Part shown: piece by piece, positions 42,161-51,073 of the stretch
Numbering within the stretch: position 1 is the first letter of the stretch
Layout: every line of letters begins with the position of its first letter
Source of the DNA: Rubricoccus sp963708165
GTDB taxonomy: Bacteria; Bacteroidota; Rhodothermia; Rhodothermales; Rubricoccaceae
DNA: 64,000 nucleotides
Assembly (NCBI GenBank): GCA_963708165.1
Contig: OY970187.1
Coordinates: forward strand, 2,914,001 to 2,978,000
Reading direction: 5' to 3'
Program-made: the position numbers and the translations under genes
The notes under the pieces: generated by a model
The model's input: the letters and a program-made list of their open reading frames with translations, nothing else
Database searches by the model: none
What the model was told of the DNA's origin: nothing

Positions 42161-42928
42161 TCAGGCAGGCGGAACTGCGCTAAGGCGCTCGACGAGATCG
42201 CTGCGGCGCGAGCGGCTAACGGCCAGCGTGACGCCACCGCGCAGGCGTACGGAGTAGCTCCCGCCGGGCGCGGTCACCATCGCCTCGACGCACCCGAGGT
42301 GGACAATGGTGGAGCGGTGGATGCGCGCGAAAACGGTGGGGTCCAGCACGTCATCCAGGGCCTGCATCGTCTCGCGGATGACATGCACACCGCCCGAGGT
42401 GTGGAGCTCGGCGTACGGGCCGTCGGAGACGATGTGCGTGACCTCGGCGACAGGGACGAGTGCCGTCTGCCCTCGCACCTCGACGGCAAAACGCTCCCTG
42501 AACACCGGCGCCTCTGGCGCCAGAGGCGCCGCTGGGTTTTCTGCTATCCGCGCGGCGCGGCAGGCGCGCCCGAGGGCTTGCGCAAACCGCTCGTCGTCGT
42601 ATGGCTTGAGCAGGTAATCCGCCGCCGCCGCGTCGAAGGCGGCGAGCGCGTGCTGTTCGTGCGCGGTCACAAAGACCGTCTCTGGCATCGCCGATCCGAC
42701 TTCGCGTACCACGTCGAGCCCGCTCATGCCGGGCATCTGCACGTCCAGAAACACGATGTCGATGGGCGCGCCCGCTAGGCGATGCGCCTCCAGCGCCGCA
42801 ATCGCCTGCGGCCCCGTCGCCGCTGAGCCTGCGACGTCGACGCCCGGCGCGCGCGTGACCAGATCCTTGACGCGGCGCCGCGCCAGAGGCTCATCGTCTA
42901 CGACCAGCACGCGGAGCGCGCGGCTCAC
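42161..42928 (-). CDS. LytTR-family response regulator
   Basis: A 255-residue protein. The receiver domain has DDEPLARRR at the N-terminus, phosphoacceptor Asp62 (FLDVQMPG), and the Thr/Lys switch in FVTAHEQ and LLKPYDDERF. The LytTR DNA-binding domain follows (AVEVRGQTALVPVAEVTHIV, SDGPYAELHTSGG, RIHRSTIVHLGCVEAM, VSRSRRSDLVERL). The two domains are joined by a linker containing AAPLAPEAP, encoded by a 24-bp palindrome. The start overlaps the sensor kinase stop by 4 bp, so it forms a two-component pair with it. Confidence 0.93.
   Translation of the reverse strand: MSRALRVLVVDDEPLARRRVKDLVTRAPGVDVAGSAATGPQAIAALEAHRLAGAPIDIVFLDVQMPGMSGLDVVREVGSAMPETVFVTAHEQHALAAFDAAAADYLLKPYDDERFAQALGRACRAARIAENPAAPLAPEAPVFRERFAVEVRGQTALVPVAEVTHIVSDGPYAELHTSGGVHVIRETMQALDDVLDPTVFARIHRSTIVHLGCVEAMVTAPGGSYSVRLRGGVTLAVSRSRRSDLVERLSAVPPA
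42507..42530. repeat. 24-bp perfect palindrome in the inter-domain linker
   Basis: GGCG-CCTCTGGCGCCAGAGG-CGCC, read in frame as part of AAPLAPEAP. Confidence 0.95.
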
Positions 42929-44196
42929 AGCGCCAGAGCCGCCTCTGGCGAGGCCGCGCGCTGCGTCTCGGGGCCTGCGCGGAAAGGGAGCGTCACCTCT
43001 GCGACGGTGCCGCCGCCAGAGGCCGCGCGCAGCTTGAGCGAGGCCGACGCGCCGTACAGCGCTTTCAACCGCTCGCGCGTGTTGGCGAGCCCGACGCCCG
43101 AGCGCCGGGCGCCGGTGCGGCTGCCTTCGGTGCGGCTGCCTTCGGTGCGAGCGCCGGCCGATTGCCTCTCGCCAGAGGCCCCGGCGGGTTGCGCCTCTGG
43201 CGAGAGGCCGGGCCCGTCGTCCTCCACGCGGAGCACCAGGCGCGCGCCTTCGCGCACGGCTGAAAGACGGACCGTTCCGACACGCTCATGGATCTGCGCG
43301 ATACCGTGCTCGATGGCGTTTTCCACGAGCGGTTGCAGGATCAGCGGCGGTACAAGGGCGCCGAGCGTGCCCGGCCCCCACGCCTCTTCCACGCGCAGGC
43401 GGTCTTGCAGGCGCACCTGCTGCACGTCGAGGTAATCACGCAAAAAGTCGGCTTCGTCGCGCAGCTGTGTTTCCTGCACGCTCCCGTCGGCGTCGAGCAC
43501 GCGGCGCAGGAGGCTGCTCAGCCGCGCGATCATGGTGCGCACGCCTGCCGGATCGTGCTCGACAAGCGCGCTCACGGCGTTGAGCGTGTTGAACAGGAAG
43601 TGCGGGTTGAGTTGCATCCGGAGTGCCGAGAGACGCGCCTCGGCGAGTTGCGCTTCTAGCTGCGCCCGCTCCGCCACCATGTGCGCGCGCTCCGTCAGAA
43701 GCCGCTCGGCCTCGGCGCGGCGCTCCTGCACCTGGAACATGGCTGCACGCGCGTATCCCGCAGCCAGGATCGCGAAGTACACCACCACCTCGTCTAGCAT
43801 TCGCAAGCGTGTAAACGAACCGACGAGAGTCCACTGCCGCTCTGGCGCAATCGCGCCGCGGAACAGCGGCCGCAAGAGGCCGCGCGTGACATACTCCACG
43901 ACGAACGCGATGGCGAGTCCTGCGAGCACCTGCATCGCCACCCGTCGCGTCCATCCGCCAGAGGCTCGCTGCACCAGCCAGAACACGACCGGCGTGAAGA
44001 GTGCCCAGACGCCCAACTCCGCCATCATCTCGCCGATCTCGTTCCACCGCACCGGGTCGCCAGGGCCGGACCGCGAGATTTCGCGAACCGACATCAGCAG
44101 CCCGAGAACGAGCCAGAACGTGACCGTCGCGGCGCCCTCCACGCGGCGGGACCACGGTCGGTCGGGAATCTGCAGCAAGGGCTCCTGGCGCATCAT
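42925..44196 (-). CDS. LytS/YehU-type sensor histidine kinase
   Basis: A 423-residue protein with four hydrophobic segments in the first about 180 residues, a coiled-coil linker (RRAEAERLLTERAHMVAERAQLEAQLAEARLSALRMQ), then the His_kinase domain LNPHFLFNTLNAVSALVE with the phospho-His, and a HATPase with NAIEHG and VEDDGPGL. The ATPase loop after VEDDGPGLSPEA contains the inserted composite module read as PEAQPAGASG, then a low-complexity stretch with tandem GSRTEGSRT before GVGLANTRERL. The N and G1 boxes flank this insert, so the ATP lid is enlarged. It partners with the LytTR regulator downstream. Confidence 0.92.
   Translation of the reverse strand: MMRQEPLLQIPDRPWSRRVEGAATVTFWLVLGLLMSVREISRSGPGDPVRWNEIGEMMAELGVWALFTPVVFWLVQRASGGWTRRVAMQVLAGLAIAFVVEYVTRGLLRPLFRGAIAPERQWTLVGSFTRLRMLDEVVVYFAILAAGYARAAMFQVQERRAEAERLLTERAHMVAERAQLEAQLAEARLSALRMQLNPHFLFNTLNAVSALVEHDPAGVRTMIARLSSLLRRVLDADGSVQETQLRDEADFLRDYLDVQQVRLQDRLRVEEAWGPGTLGALVPPLILQPLVENAIEHGIAQIHERVGTVRLSAVREGARLVLRVEDDGPGLSPEAQPAGASGERQSAGARTEGSRTEGSRTGARRSGVGLANTRERLKALYGASASLKLRAASGGGTVAEVTLPFRAGPETQRAASPEAALAL
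43170..43202. repeat. Composite module in the kinase gene
   Basis: CGCCAGAGG + CCCCGGCGGGTTGCG + CCTCTGGCG, the single-unit version of the ribH module. Confidence 0.92.
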
Positions 44197-44342
44197 GCGG
44201 CCAATCTAGCCTCTGGCGAAGGCCAATCCGCTGCGCGAGCGCGTCGCCAGAGGCCGTTCGTAACGCCCCTGTGCCACTCGTGACAGCGGCGGGATCACCG
44301 GGCTGCGCGTGTCATTGTGCCTCCAGACCCTTCTCCCGACCG

Positions 44343-46779
44343 ATGCCCATCTTGTTTCGCCTGTCTGCTCTTCTCCTCTGCGTGGTCGCCTCTGGCGTTG
44401 CGCCAGAGGTCTCTGCCCAGACCGGCACGGTCTCCGGGACCGTGCTCGACGCCGGGAGCGATCTCCCGCTGCCCACCGCCACGGTCGCCCTGTGGAGCGT
44501 CGGCGCCGACTCCACGCTGGTCGGCGGCGGCTCGGCCAACCTAGACGGCGAGTTCAGCATCACCGCCGCCAGAGGCGACTATTCGCTCGTCGTCAGCTTC
44601 GTGGGCTACCAGGACGTGCGCCAGAGGCTCACGCTGGGGGCGCAGCCTCTGGCGGTGGGCGCGATCCGGCTCGCGCCCGATACCGAGGCGCTGGGCGAGG
44701 TCCGCGTCCGCGGCGAGCGCACGCAGGTGGCCTCGCGCATCGACCGCACGGTCTACAACACAGCCGACGACCCCGTGTCCTCTGGCGGCAGCGCAACCGA
44801 CGTGCTCGCCAACCTTCCCTCGGTCGATGTGGACATCGACGGCAACGTGTCGCTCCGCGGCGCGGGGAGCGTCGCCATCTTCGTCAACGGGCGGCCATCG
44901 CCGGTCTCGGCAGACTTTATCGCGGCGTACCTGCGCAGCTTGCCCGCGGGCACCATCGAGCGCGTGGAACTGATTCCCAACCCGTCGGCGGCGTTCGAGC
45001 CGGACGGCGTGGGGGGCATCATCAACATCGTGCTCAAGGAGAACACAGACCTGGGGCTGGGCGGCACGCTCACGGCTGGAACCGACACGCAGGGCGGCCT
45101 CAACGCCACCGGCGCGCTGACCTACGGCAAGGGCCCGTGGTCGCTCGCGGCGACCTATGGCTACCGCGGCGATGTTCGCGGCGGCGGCGGCACCACGTTC
45201 CGCATCAACCGCTACGAAGCCGCCCCGTCCTCGCTCGACCAGTTCGAGACGCGCAACCGCGACCGCACCAGCAATTTCCTCAGCTTCGCCGCCGACTACT
45301 CGCTCTCCAGCGCGACTGTCCTCACCTCGCAGTTCCAACTCAGCGTGCAGGGCAGCGACGAGGAAGAACTCAACACCACGACGCGCCTGGATGCCTCTGG
45401 CGCCCCGACGTTGAACTATGAGCGCCTCGCGACCGAACTGGGCGACGGCTACTCCGGCGGCATCCGCCTGGGCCTGCGCCAGACATTTGGCAAGCAGCAC
45501 ACGCTGACCATCGAGGGCAACGCTGAAGCCGAGGAAGAGGGCGAGTTTCAGACCTTCGCCAACACGCTTCTCTCCGGTATCGGAGACGATCTGGACGCGC
45601 CACAACAGACCGACGAGGACGATTCGGAGCGCGAGTACGAGTTCCGCGTCGACTACACGCAGCCTCTGGCGGGATTCCAGATCGACCTGGGCTACAACGG
45701 CAGCATCGAGTTGGAATCCAGCACTGTCGACGCGCAGAAGACCGACGCCAGAGGCGTGCTGGTGCCAGACGTGGGCCTTAACAACGCGTACGACTTCGAC
45801 GAGCGCGTGCAGGCGCTCTACGCGCAGGCCTCGCGAGACTGGGGCGTGATCGGCGTTCAACTCGGCGTCCGCGCCGAGCAGGCCGTGACCACGTTCGATT
45901 TGCTCACGACCGACGAGAGCTTCGACAACGACTACCAGAGTGTCTTTCCGAGCGCCTACCTCTCGTTCAAGCCCGCCGAGTTCACAACGCTCCGTGGAGG
46001 CTACAGCCGCCGCATCAACCGGCCGCGTCGCTGGGAACTCAACCCGTTCGCCTCGCCCGAGAACCCGGACAACATCCGCGTGGGCAACCCGGCGCTCAAG
46101 CCCGAATACACGGACTCGTTCGAGATCCGTGCCCAGCAGATCACCGGCTTCGGCTCGCTCTCGCTCACGCCCTACTACCGCCACACGACCGACGTCATCC
46201 GCCGCGTCACGACCGTCCGCCCCGACGGTGTGACCGTCCGCTCGACCGCCAACCTCGACACCGCCGACTCGTGGGGCGCCGAGGGCGTCGTCTCGTTTGA
46301 CGGCATCGGCGCGCTCGAGGGCTTCGTGAGCCTGGAAGGCTATCGCCTCCAGACCTCCGGCGCGACTACGCAAGAGGCGCTCTCCAGCGACGCGCTCGGC
46401 TGGGGCGGGCGCGTCAACGCCAACTACAGCTTCGGCGACCGCTTCGGCCTGGGCGACTCTCGACCTGCAGGCGACCGCCCGCTACACCGCGCCCATCGAC
46501 ACGGAGCAGGGCCGCGTCGGCGCCCGCACGTTTATCGACTTCGCGCTCCGCCAGAGGCTCCTCGGCGACACGGCCTCGCTCACGCTGCAGGCGCGAGATC
46601 CGTTCGGCCTCGCGGGGTTCTCGTACGTCCAGGACGGCGTCGACCTCTATCAGGAAGTCGTGCGAGACTGGGGTGCGCAGCAGGTCGGGCTGACGTTCTC
46701 GTACACCTTTGGCCAGCAGGAGCGGCGCGACGAGCGCGGCCAGCAGGGCGGCGGTGGTGGCGGAGGGGAGGAGTACTAG
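44343..46779 (+). CDS. TonB-dependent outer-membrane receptor (one frameshift)
   Basis: About 811 residues from the ATG for MPILFRLSALLLC. The order is signal peptide; carboxypeptidase-regulatory-like domain (GTVSGTVLDAGSDLPLPTATV ... GEFSITAARGDYSLVVSFVGYQD); plug domain (ATDVLANLPSVDVDIDGNVSLRG, FVNGRPSP, IERVELIPNPSAAFEPDGVGGIINIVLK); and an OMP_b-brl_3 type barrel. The frame shifts at about 46450-46462 in a GACTCTCGACCTGC stretch. The correct second frame carries the last strands (YTAPIDTEQG, VGLTFSYTFGQ) and a Gly-rich end. Likely substrate class is unknown. It is divergent from the LytS/LytTR pair, which might regulate it. Confidence 0.9.
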
Positions 46780-46785
46780 GCTTGT

Positions 46786-46803
46786 CGCCAGAGGCCTCTG
46801 GCG
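46786..46803. repeat. Iterated palindrome after the TonB receptor
   Basis: CGCCAGAGGCCTCTGGCG, 6 bp past the TAG, ahead of the GC terminator. Confidence 0.88.
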
Positions 46804-46819
46804 GGGTTGATCTCAATAC

Positions 46820-46853
46820 AAACGCCCCGGCGCATCGCGCGCTGGGGCGTTTT
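46820..46853 (+). terminator. Intrinsic terminator after the TonB receptor
   Basis: AAACGCCCC and GGGGCGTTT form a 9-bp stem with an inner GCGC-rich helix, followed by a T tract. Confidence 0.8.
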
Positions 46854-46858
46854 GTGTG

Positions 46859-46915
46859 GCCTCTGGCGCCAGAGGCGAGTGCGTTGCGCCAGAGGCGAGT
46901 GCGTTGCGCCAGAGA
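46859..46915. repeat. Palindrome followed by 20-bp tandem repeats
   Basis: GCCTCTGGCGCCAGAGGC then repeated AGAGGCGAGTGCGTTGCGCC, 2.3 copies, each containing a motif half-site. It ends 8 bp before the hicB stop. Confidence 0.85.
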
Positions 46916-46923
46916 CGAGGCCG

Positions 46924-47244
46924 CTAACTCGCCTGGCGAAGGCGGTCTACGACGAACTGATTCAGGCTCTTGCCCGACCGCCGCGCACCGACGAACACGT
47001 CGCGGTGGAGGTCCTTCGGGAGCCGCAGCATGAGCCTACCGGAAAAAGGCTTGTCGGGCTCCTCGCCGCGCTCGGCGCAAAACGCGAGGTAGTCGTCCAC
47101 TGACTCGCGGAACGCCGCCTCGATCTCGTCCACGCTCCGGCCCTGAAACGTGATCACATCGCGAGTATCGAGCACTTCGCCGTGAAACAGGCCTGCTTCG
47201 TCGTCAAACTCGACGTGTCCGGTGTAGCCGTTGTAGCTGAGCAT
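46924..47244 (-). CDS. hicB: HicB-family antitoxin
   Basis: A 106-residue protein. The degenerate RNase H fold of HicB is clear: GYTGHVEFDDEAGLFHGEVLDTRDVITFQGRSVDEIEAAFRESVDDYLAFCAERGEEPDKPFSG, followed by a C-terminal ribbon-helix-helix/Arc-type segment RLMLRLPKDLHRDVFVGARRSGKSLNQFVVDRL for DNA binding. It should neutralise HicA and autoregulate the operon. Toxin gene is upstream, with a 5-bp gap. Motif copies are absent from the pair, in line with horizontal acquisition. Confidence 0.9.
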   Translation of the reverse strand: MLSYNGYTGHVEFDDEAGLFHGEVLDTRDVITFQGRSVDEIEAAFRESVDDYLAFCAERGEEPDKPFSGRLMLRLPKDLHRDVFVGARRSGKSLNQFVVDRLRQAS

Positions 47245-47249
47245 GGTAG

Positions 47250-47513
47250 TTAGTTAGGTTGGTAGCCCGCTTCGCGGAGGAAGCGGCGGACAGATTTCAG
47301 GGCGCCCTTGTCCGTTTCGCGCTGAGGATGAGGGCGGTGGAAGACCGCACGAACGCCGTCAAGTGCGACCCGAACCCTCGAGCCGCTGCCTTCGGTGATC
47401 TCCGCTCCCAGCGCGACGAACAGCTTCTCGATGGCGTCCCACGCAACGTTGGAGCGGACAGGCTCAGCGTAGATCGCGCGGAGCGTTTTGCGGTGCTTAG
47501 AGCTGAGATCCAT
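47250..47513 (-). CDS. hicA: HicA-family toxin (mRNA interferase)
   Basis: An 87-residue double-stranded-RNA-binding-like protein. LSSKHRKTLRAIYAEPVRSNVAWDAIEKLFVALGAEITEGSGSRVRVAL and FHRPHP (His59, His62) match HicA; the family's conserved His in the beta-3 strand is the catalytic residue. Probably cleaves mRNA. The ATG at 47513 is preceded by TATCCTG at 47519-47525 (minus strand), leaving only five bases, so the mRNA may be leaderless. The region 47532-47810 upstream has no gene; it has the palindrome CCAGAGGCCTCTGG at 47582-47595 and single motifs. Confidence 0.85.
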   Translation of the reverse strand: MDLSSKHRKTLRAIYAEPVRSNVAWDAIEKLFVALGAEITEGSGSRVRVALDGVRAVFHRPHPQRETDKGALKSVRRFLREAGYQPN

Positions 47514-47810
47514 AGTGTCAGGATACGACACCAGTCGGCGGATAGCTTCTACGCGGAGTGGGCGCCGGGGATGTCGTTGTTCCAGAGGCCTCTGGCGAAC
47601 TCGTTTCTATCCTGCCCGCTTCGGCACATCGTGCGCTGGGCGTTCTGTGTGGTCTCCAGCGCCAGAGGTGGGCGAGTGTCCCATGGGCGTTTGACGGCTT
47701 CCTCTTCCAAGAGACGCAGCTATGCAGTTCTATGCAAGCTTTGATACTTCGCAAGTCCGAACAGCGCCCCGGGGCTCGTATCTGAGCGCGATTGGGGTTT
47801 TGTCTAGTGG

Positions 47811-48248
47811 CTAAAGCCTGGAAGACTCACCATTCGGGCCTTTAAATAACTCTATCAGGGCGTTGTCTTCTGAAGCTTCTCTCTCGTGTTTTTCGAGGGC
47901 CAGGGCGCCCTGTAAGCCGTACAGGCTGACGACGAAAAAGAGAGACGACACCGTCAAGACCTCACCCCCGTACATGCGATAGATCGTAGCCAAGCCCGCG
48001 TAGGCGACAAGCAGAACTGCAGGGACGCGGTGGCCGGACCGGCGCAGCCATTCACCCGCGACGAGCAGAGGTGCCGCGTGCAAGAGTGGCCACCACGACG
48101 TTGTTGTCAGTGGTTCGGACCACCCCAACTGAACAACTACCGTTACCACAGCCGTGAGGGCACCGAGCACTACGGCTGTTAGGCCTGCACGATTGGTCGC
48201 CTTACGCGCGGCCTCTGGCGTAGCGACTGTCGGAGCAAATCCTGCCAC
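47811..48248 (-). CDS. Hypothetical small membrane protein
   Basis: From the GTG for VAGFAPTVATPEAARK the protein has 145 residues with four hydrophobic segments (TAVVLGALTAVVTVVVQLGW, WWPLLHAAPLLVAGEWL, VPAVLLVAYAGLATIYRMYG, SSLFFVVSLYGLQGALAL) and an acidic C-terminus. The GTG lies 1 bp after the stop of the DUF2911 gene, indicating translational coupling. No family recognised. GC content is lower than that of its neighbours. Confidence 0.6.
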   Translation of the reverse strand: MAGFAPTVATPEAARKATNRAGLTAVVLGALTAVVTVVVQLGWSEPLTTTSWWPLLHAAPLLVAGEWLRRSGHRVPAVLLVAYAGLATIYRMYGGEVLTVSSLFFVVSLYGLQGALALEKHEREASEDNALIELFKGPNGESSRL

Positions 48249-48249
48249 A

Positions 48250-49134
48250 TCAACCGCCAATCCGCGCCAGCGCTGCCTCTGCCTGCGCCGTCTGCCCGGC
48301 GCGCTGCCGCGCGCGCGCCCACGCCCGCACCTCGTCCGCACTGGCCGACGTGTGCGCGTCCTCCCGGACCGCCGCGGCCTCTTGCGCTTGGCCCATTGCC
48401 GCCAGAAGCCCCGCCTTGGTCATGCGGTTGGCGAAATTCGGCTGCCGCGCGATGGAGGTCTCGACCCACGTCAGCGCCTCGTCCATGCGCATCTCGTTGT
48501 CCAGCGCGTACTCCGCGATCTGGTTCCAGCCCTCCCAGAAGAAGCGCGGCACGCCGCGAAGCTCGCGCTCCATGTTGGCCAGCACCACCTCCGGCGTGTT
48601 CACGGTGACCCTCACCGGCACTTCTAGACCGGCCCAACTCATCACGAGTGTCGCGCCAGAGGCCTCTGGCGCCACGAAGCGGTAGCCCAGCCGCTCCGCT
48701 TCTTCGCCGGAGCGCGGCGTGACGGTCACGCGCAGCGCGTCCTCAGCGGGGTTGTAGGAGTACGAGCCCCAGGCGTCGGCCATGGTCGAGAAGATGACGG
48801 TCCACTCGCTCTCGCCCGGGATCGTGTGGAGCCCGTAGCGTCCGGGTGCGAGAGGCTGGCCTTCGACCAGGATCTCGGTCGAGGTCTCGAAGACGGTATT
48901 CTCGTTCGCGCCCGCGCGCCAGACCTCGCCGTAGGGCACGAGCGCGCCCCAGATCTCGCGTCCGCGAACCGCAGGCCGGTGGTAGTCCACACTCAACTCC
49001 GTCAGGCCGACCGTCTGCGAGACCATCGCGTGCGGGCTGGCCTCTGGCGTCGTGAGCGTACGGTTTTGAGCCTCTGCTACGCCAGAGGCTAGCGCGAGGG
49101 CGAAGAGGAGGGAGGCGAGAGCGAGGCGGGACAT
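48250..49134 (-). CDS. DUF2911 secreted protein
   Basis: A 294-residue protein with signal peptide MSRLALASLLFALALASGVAEA. The DUF2911 domain follows: SPHAMVSQTVGLTELSVDYHRPAVRGREIWGALVPYGEVWRAGANENTVFETSTEILVEG and later WTVIFSTMADAWGSYSYNPAEDALRVTV. The C-terminal 100 residues are helical and TPR-like (ALTWVETSIARQPNFANRMTKAGLLAAMG). Common in Bacteroidota; function unknown. The loop VAPEASGATL is encoded by a 20-bp GGCC-type palindrome. Confidence 0.85.
   Translation of the reverse strand: MSRLALASLLFALALASGVAEAQNRTLTTPEASPHAMVSQTVGLTELSVDYHRPAVRGREIWGALVPYGEVWRAGANENTVFETSTEILVEGQPLAPGRYGLHTIPGESEWTVIFSTMADAWGSYSYNPAEDALRVTVTPRSGEEAERLGYRFVAPEASGATLVMSWAGLEVPVRVTVNTPEVVLANMERELRGVPRFFWEGWNQIAEYALDNEMRMDEALTWVETSIARQPNFANRMTKAGLLAAMGQAQEAAAVREDAHTSASADEVRAWARARQRAGQTAQAEAALARIGG
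48653..48672. repeat. 20-bp palindrome inside the DUF2911 gene
   Basis: GCGCCAGAGGCCTCTGGCGC, read in frame as APEASGA. Confidence 0.95.
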
Positions 49135-49186
49135 CGGCGACGTGACAGAGTGTGTGACGAAACCTACCGCCTCTGGCGACGCGCGG

Positions 49187-49193
49187 TATCTTG
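49187..49193 (+). promoter_or_regulatory. Candidate -7 element TATCTTG of glgP
   Basis: TATCTTG within CGCGGTATCTTGGAC, 35 bp before the ATG and nine bases before the LacI-type operator. Confidence 0.55.
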
Positions 49194-49201
49194 GACGCCC
49201 A

Positions 49202-49215
49202 TGTAAGCGCTTACC
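49202..49215 (+). promoter_or_regulatory. LacI/GalR-type operator upstream of glgP
   Basis: TGTAAGCGCTTACC contains the perfect 12-bp palindrome GTAAGCGCTTAC with a central CG, the hallmark of LacI-family operators (catabolite sites read TGTAARCGYTTACA). Placed over or just after the expected transcription start, it would repress. No LacI-type gene is in the window. Confidence 0.65.
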
Positions 49216-49228
49216 CACCTGACCGTTC

Positions 49229-50866
49229 ATGTCTCTCGAATCTCCCCGCGTCGCCTACTTCTGCATGGAGTATGGCCTCGATGACGCGCTGAAAACCTAT
49301 TCTGGCGGCCTCGGCATCCTCGCCGGTGACCACCTCAAGGGCGCCCACGACCTCGGCATCCCGCTCGTCGGCATCGGCCTGAAGTGGAAGCAAGGCTACG
49401 TCCAGCAGCAGATCGACAGCGCTGGTTTCCAGGTCGACGCCTTCCCGACGTACGACTACGGCGATGACGTGATGACCGACACGGGCGTCGAAGTCACCGT
49501 CACCATCGCGGGCGACGACGTGCGCTGCAAGGTGTGGAAGTGCGACGCCTACGGCAACGCGCCGCTCTACCTGCTCGATACCGACATCGACGGCAACCCG
49601 CACCGCTGGACGACCGGCCAACTCTACGCCGGGCCGGAGACGCGCCGCGTGGCGCAAGAGATCGTGCTCGGCATCGGCGGCGTCCGCGCACTCCGCGCGC
49701 TCGGCATCGAGGTGGACGTGTACCACTTCAACGAGGGCCACGCGCTTCTGGCGGCGTTCGAGCTCGCCCGCGAGAAAATGGACATGGGTATGAGCCGCGA
49801 CAGCGCGCTCGCCGAAGTCCGCGACGAGTGCGTCTTCACCACGCACACGCCCATCCCGCAGGGTAACGAAACCCACCCCACCGAGCGCCTGGACTTTATG
49901 GGCGCCGGGCTCGGCATCATCGACCAGGACAAGCTGCGCGAGATCGGTGGCGAGCCGTTCAACATGACCGTGGGCGCGCTGCGCCTGGCACGCGTCGCCA
50001 ACGGCGTGGCGCAGTTGCACGGCGAGACAGCCAACGAGATGTGGAACTGGGTCGAGGGCCGCGCCGAGATCCACGCGATCACCAACGGTGTCCACCCCGG
50101 CACGTGGATCGACTCCACCGTGGACCAGGCGGCGCAGGACGGCGACCTCGACGGCCTCTGGCGCGCGCACCAGGCCAACAAGCGCGCGCTCATCGCGCAC
50201 ACCAAGGAGCGGACGGGCGTGCAGTTCACCGAAGACAAGCTGCTGATCGGCTTCGCGCGTCGCGCCGTCGCCTACAAGCGCGCGATGCTGATCTTCGAGG
50301 ACGAAGAAAAGATTTCGCCGCTGCTGGAGACCGGCCGCGTGCAACTCGTCTTCGCGGGCAAAGCCCACCCGATGGACTCCACCGGCAAAGCCATCGTGCA
50401 GGGTCTCGTCGAAATGCAGCGCCGCTACCCCGACTCCGTCGCGTTCATCACCGACTACGACATGGTGACGGGCGCCGCGATGACGCGCGGCTCGGACGTG
50501 TGGCTCAACACGCCACGGCGCCCCAAGGAGGCCAGCGGCACGAGCGGCATGAAGGCCGCCATGAACGGCGTGCTCAACGCGAGCATCTTGGACGGCTGGT
50601 GGCCCGAGGCCGTCAACGACGGCAAGAACGGCTGGGACATCGGCGGCGGCTTCATCTCCCCGGACCAGAGCCGCCAGGACGATCACGACGAGGCTGCGCT
50701 CTATGACGTGCTCCTGGGCAAGATCATCCCGACGTACTACGACAACCACGACACGTGGGTCGAGATGATGCGCCAGAGCATCCTCGACACACGCGAGTAC
50801 TTTTCGTGCCACCGTATGGTGCGCGAGTACGTCGAAATGATGTATCGTCAGCCCGTCGCCGTCTAG
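49229..50866 (+). CDS. glgP: Alpha-glucan phosphorylase
   Basis: A 545-residue protein of the short archaeal/bacterial glycogen phosphorylase subfamily: VAYFCMEYGLDDALKTYSGGLGILAGDHLKGAHDLG at the N-terminus, VYHFNEGHALLAAFEL, FTTHTPIPQGNE, ITNGVHPGTW and FARRAVAYKRAMLIF. The pyridoxal-phosphate site is RPKEASGTSGMKAAMNG with Lys442. It releases glucose-1-phosphate from glycogen or maltodextrin. It is single, with its own promoter, a LacI-type operator and a terminator. The conserved EASG of the active site is coincidental, not a motif insertion (its codons are GAGGCCAGCGGC). Confidence 0.95.
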   Translation: MSLESPRVAYFCMEYGLDDALKTYSGGLGILAGDHLKGAHDLGIPLVGIGLKWKQGYVQQQIDSAGFQVDAFPTYDYGDDVMTDTGVEVTVTIAGDDVRCKVWKCDAYGNAPLYLLDTDIDGNPHRWTTGQLYAGPETRRVAQEIVLGIGGVRALRALGIEVDVYHFNEGHALLAAFELAREKMDMGMSRDSALAEVRDECVFTTHTPIPQGNETHPTERLDFMGAGLGIIDQDKLREIGGEPFNMTVGALRLARVANGVAQLHGETANEMWNWVEGRAEIHAITNGVHPGTWIDSTVDQAAQDGDLDGLWRAHQANKRALIAHTKERTGVQFTEDKLLIGFARRAVAYKRAMLIFEDEEKISPLLETGRVQLVFAGKAHPMDSTGKAIVQGLVEMQRRYPDSVAFITDYDMVTGAAMTRGSDVWLNTPRRPKEASGTSGMKAAMNGVLNASILDGWWPEAVNDGKNGWDIGGGFISPDQSRQDDHDEAALYDVLLGKIIPTYYDNHDTWVEMMRQSILDTREYFSCHRMVREYVEMMYRQPVAV

Positions 50867-50898
50867 TGCCTCTGGCGAGCGCTCCGCGCGACACGATG

Positions 50899-50929
50899 CC
50901 GCCCCGCTGTCTCTGTGACGGCGGGGCGG
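50899..50929 (+). terminator. GC-hairpin terminator after glgP
   Basis: CCGCCCCGC and GCGGGGCGG pair around a 13-base loop, 33 bp after the stop. Confidence 0.6.
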
Positions 50930-50939
50930 TGTGCGTTCA

Positions 50940-50957
50940 GCCTCTGGCGCCAGAGGC
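50940..50957. repeat. 18-bp iterated palindrome between convergent genes
   Basis: GCCTCTGGCGCCAGAGGC between glgP and the convergent DUF4097 gene; a 14-bp version follows at 51051-51064. Confidence 0.88.
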
Positions 50958-51073
50958 GAACGGATCGAGCCTGTCGCGGTATGAGGAGGGCAAGTGCGCC
51001 AGATTCAGCTATCGGACGCCTCGGCGAGGTGCCGCTACCGAGTCTCAGATCTCTGGCGCCAGAGGCTGGAAAC

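Noticed and set aside
46859..46915. CRISPR or VNTR gene feature
   Set aside because: Only 2.3 direct units without unique spacers, lying next to a toxin-antitoxin pair; it is a short tandem expansion.
49229..50866. EASG in the phosphorylase active site as a motif insertion
   Set aside because: The codons are GAG GCC AGC GGC, not the motif, and EASGTSGMK is conserved throughout the family.
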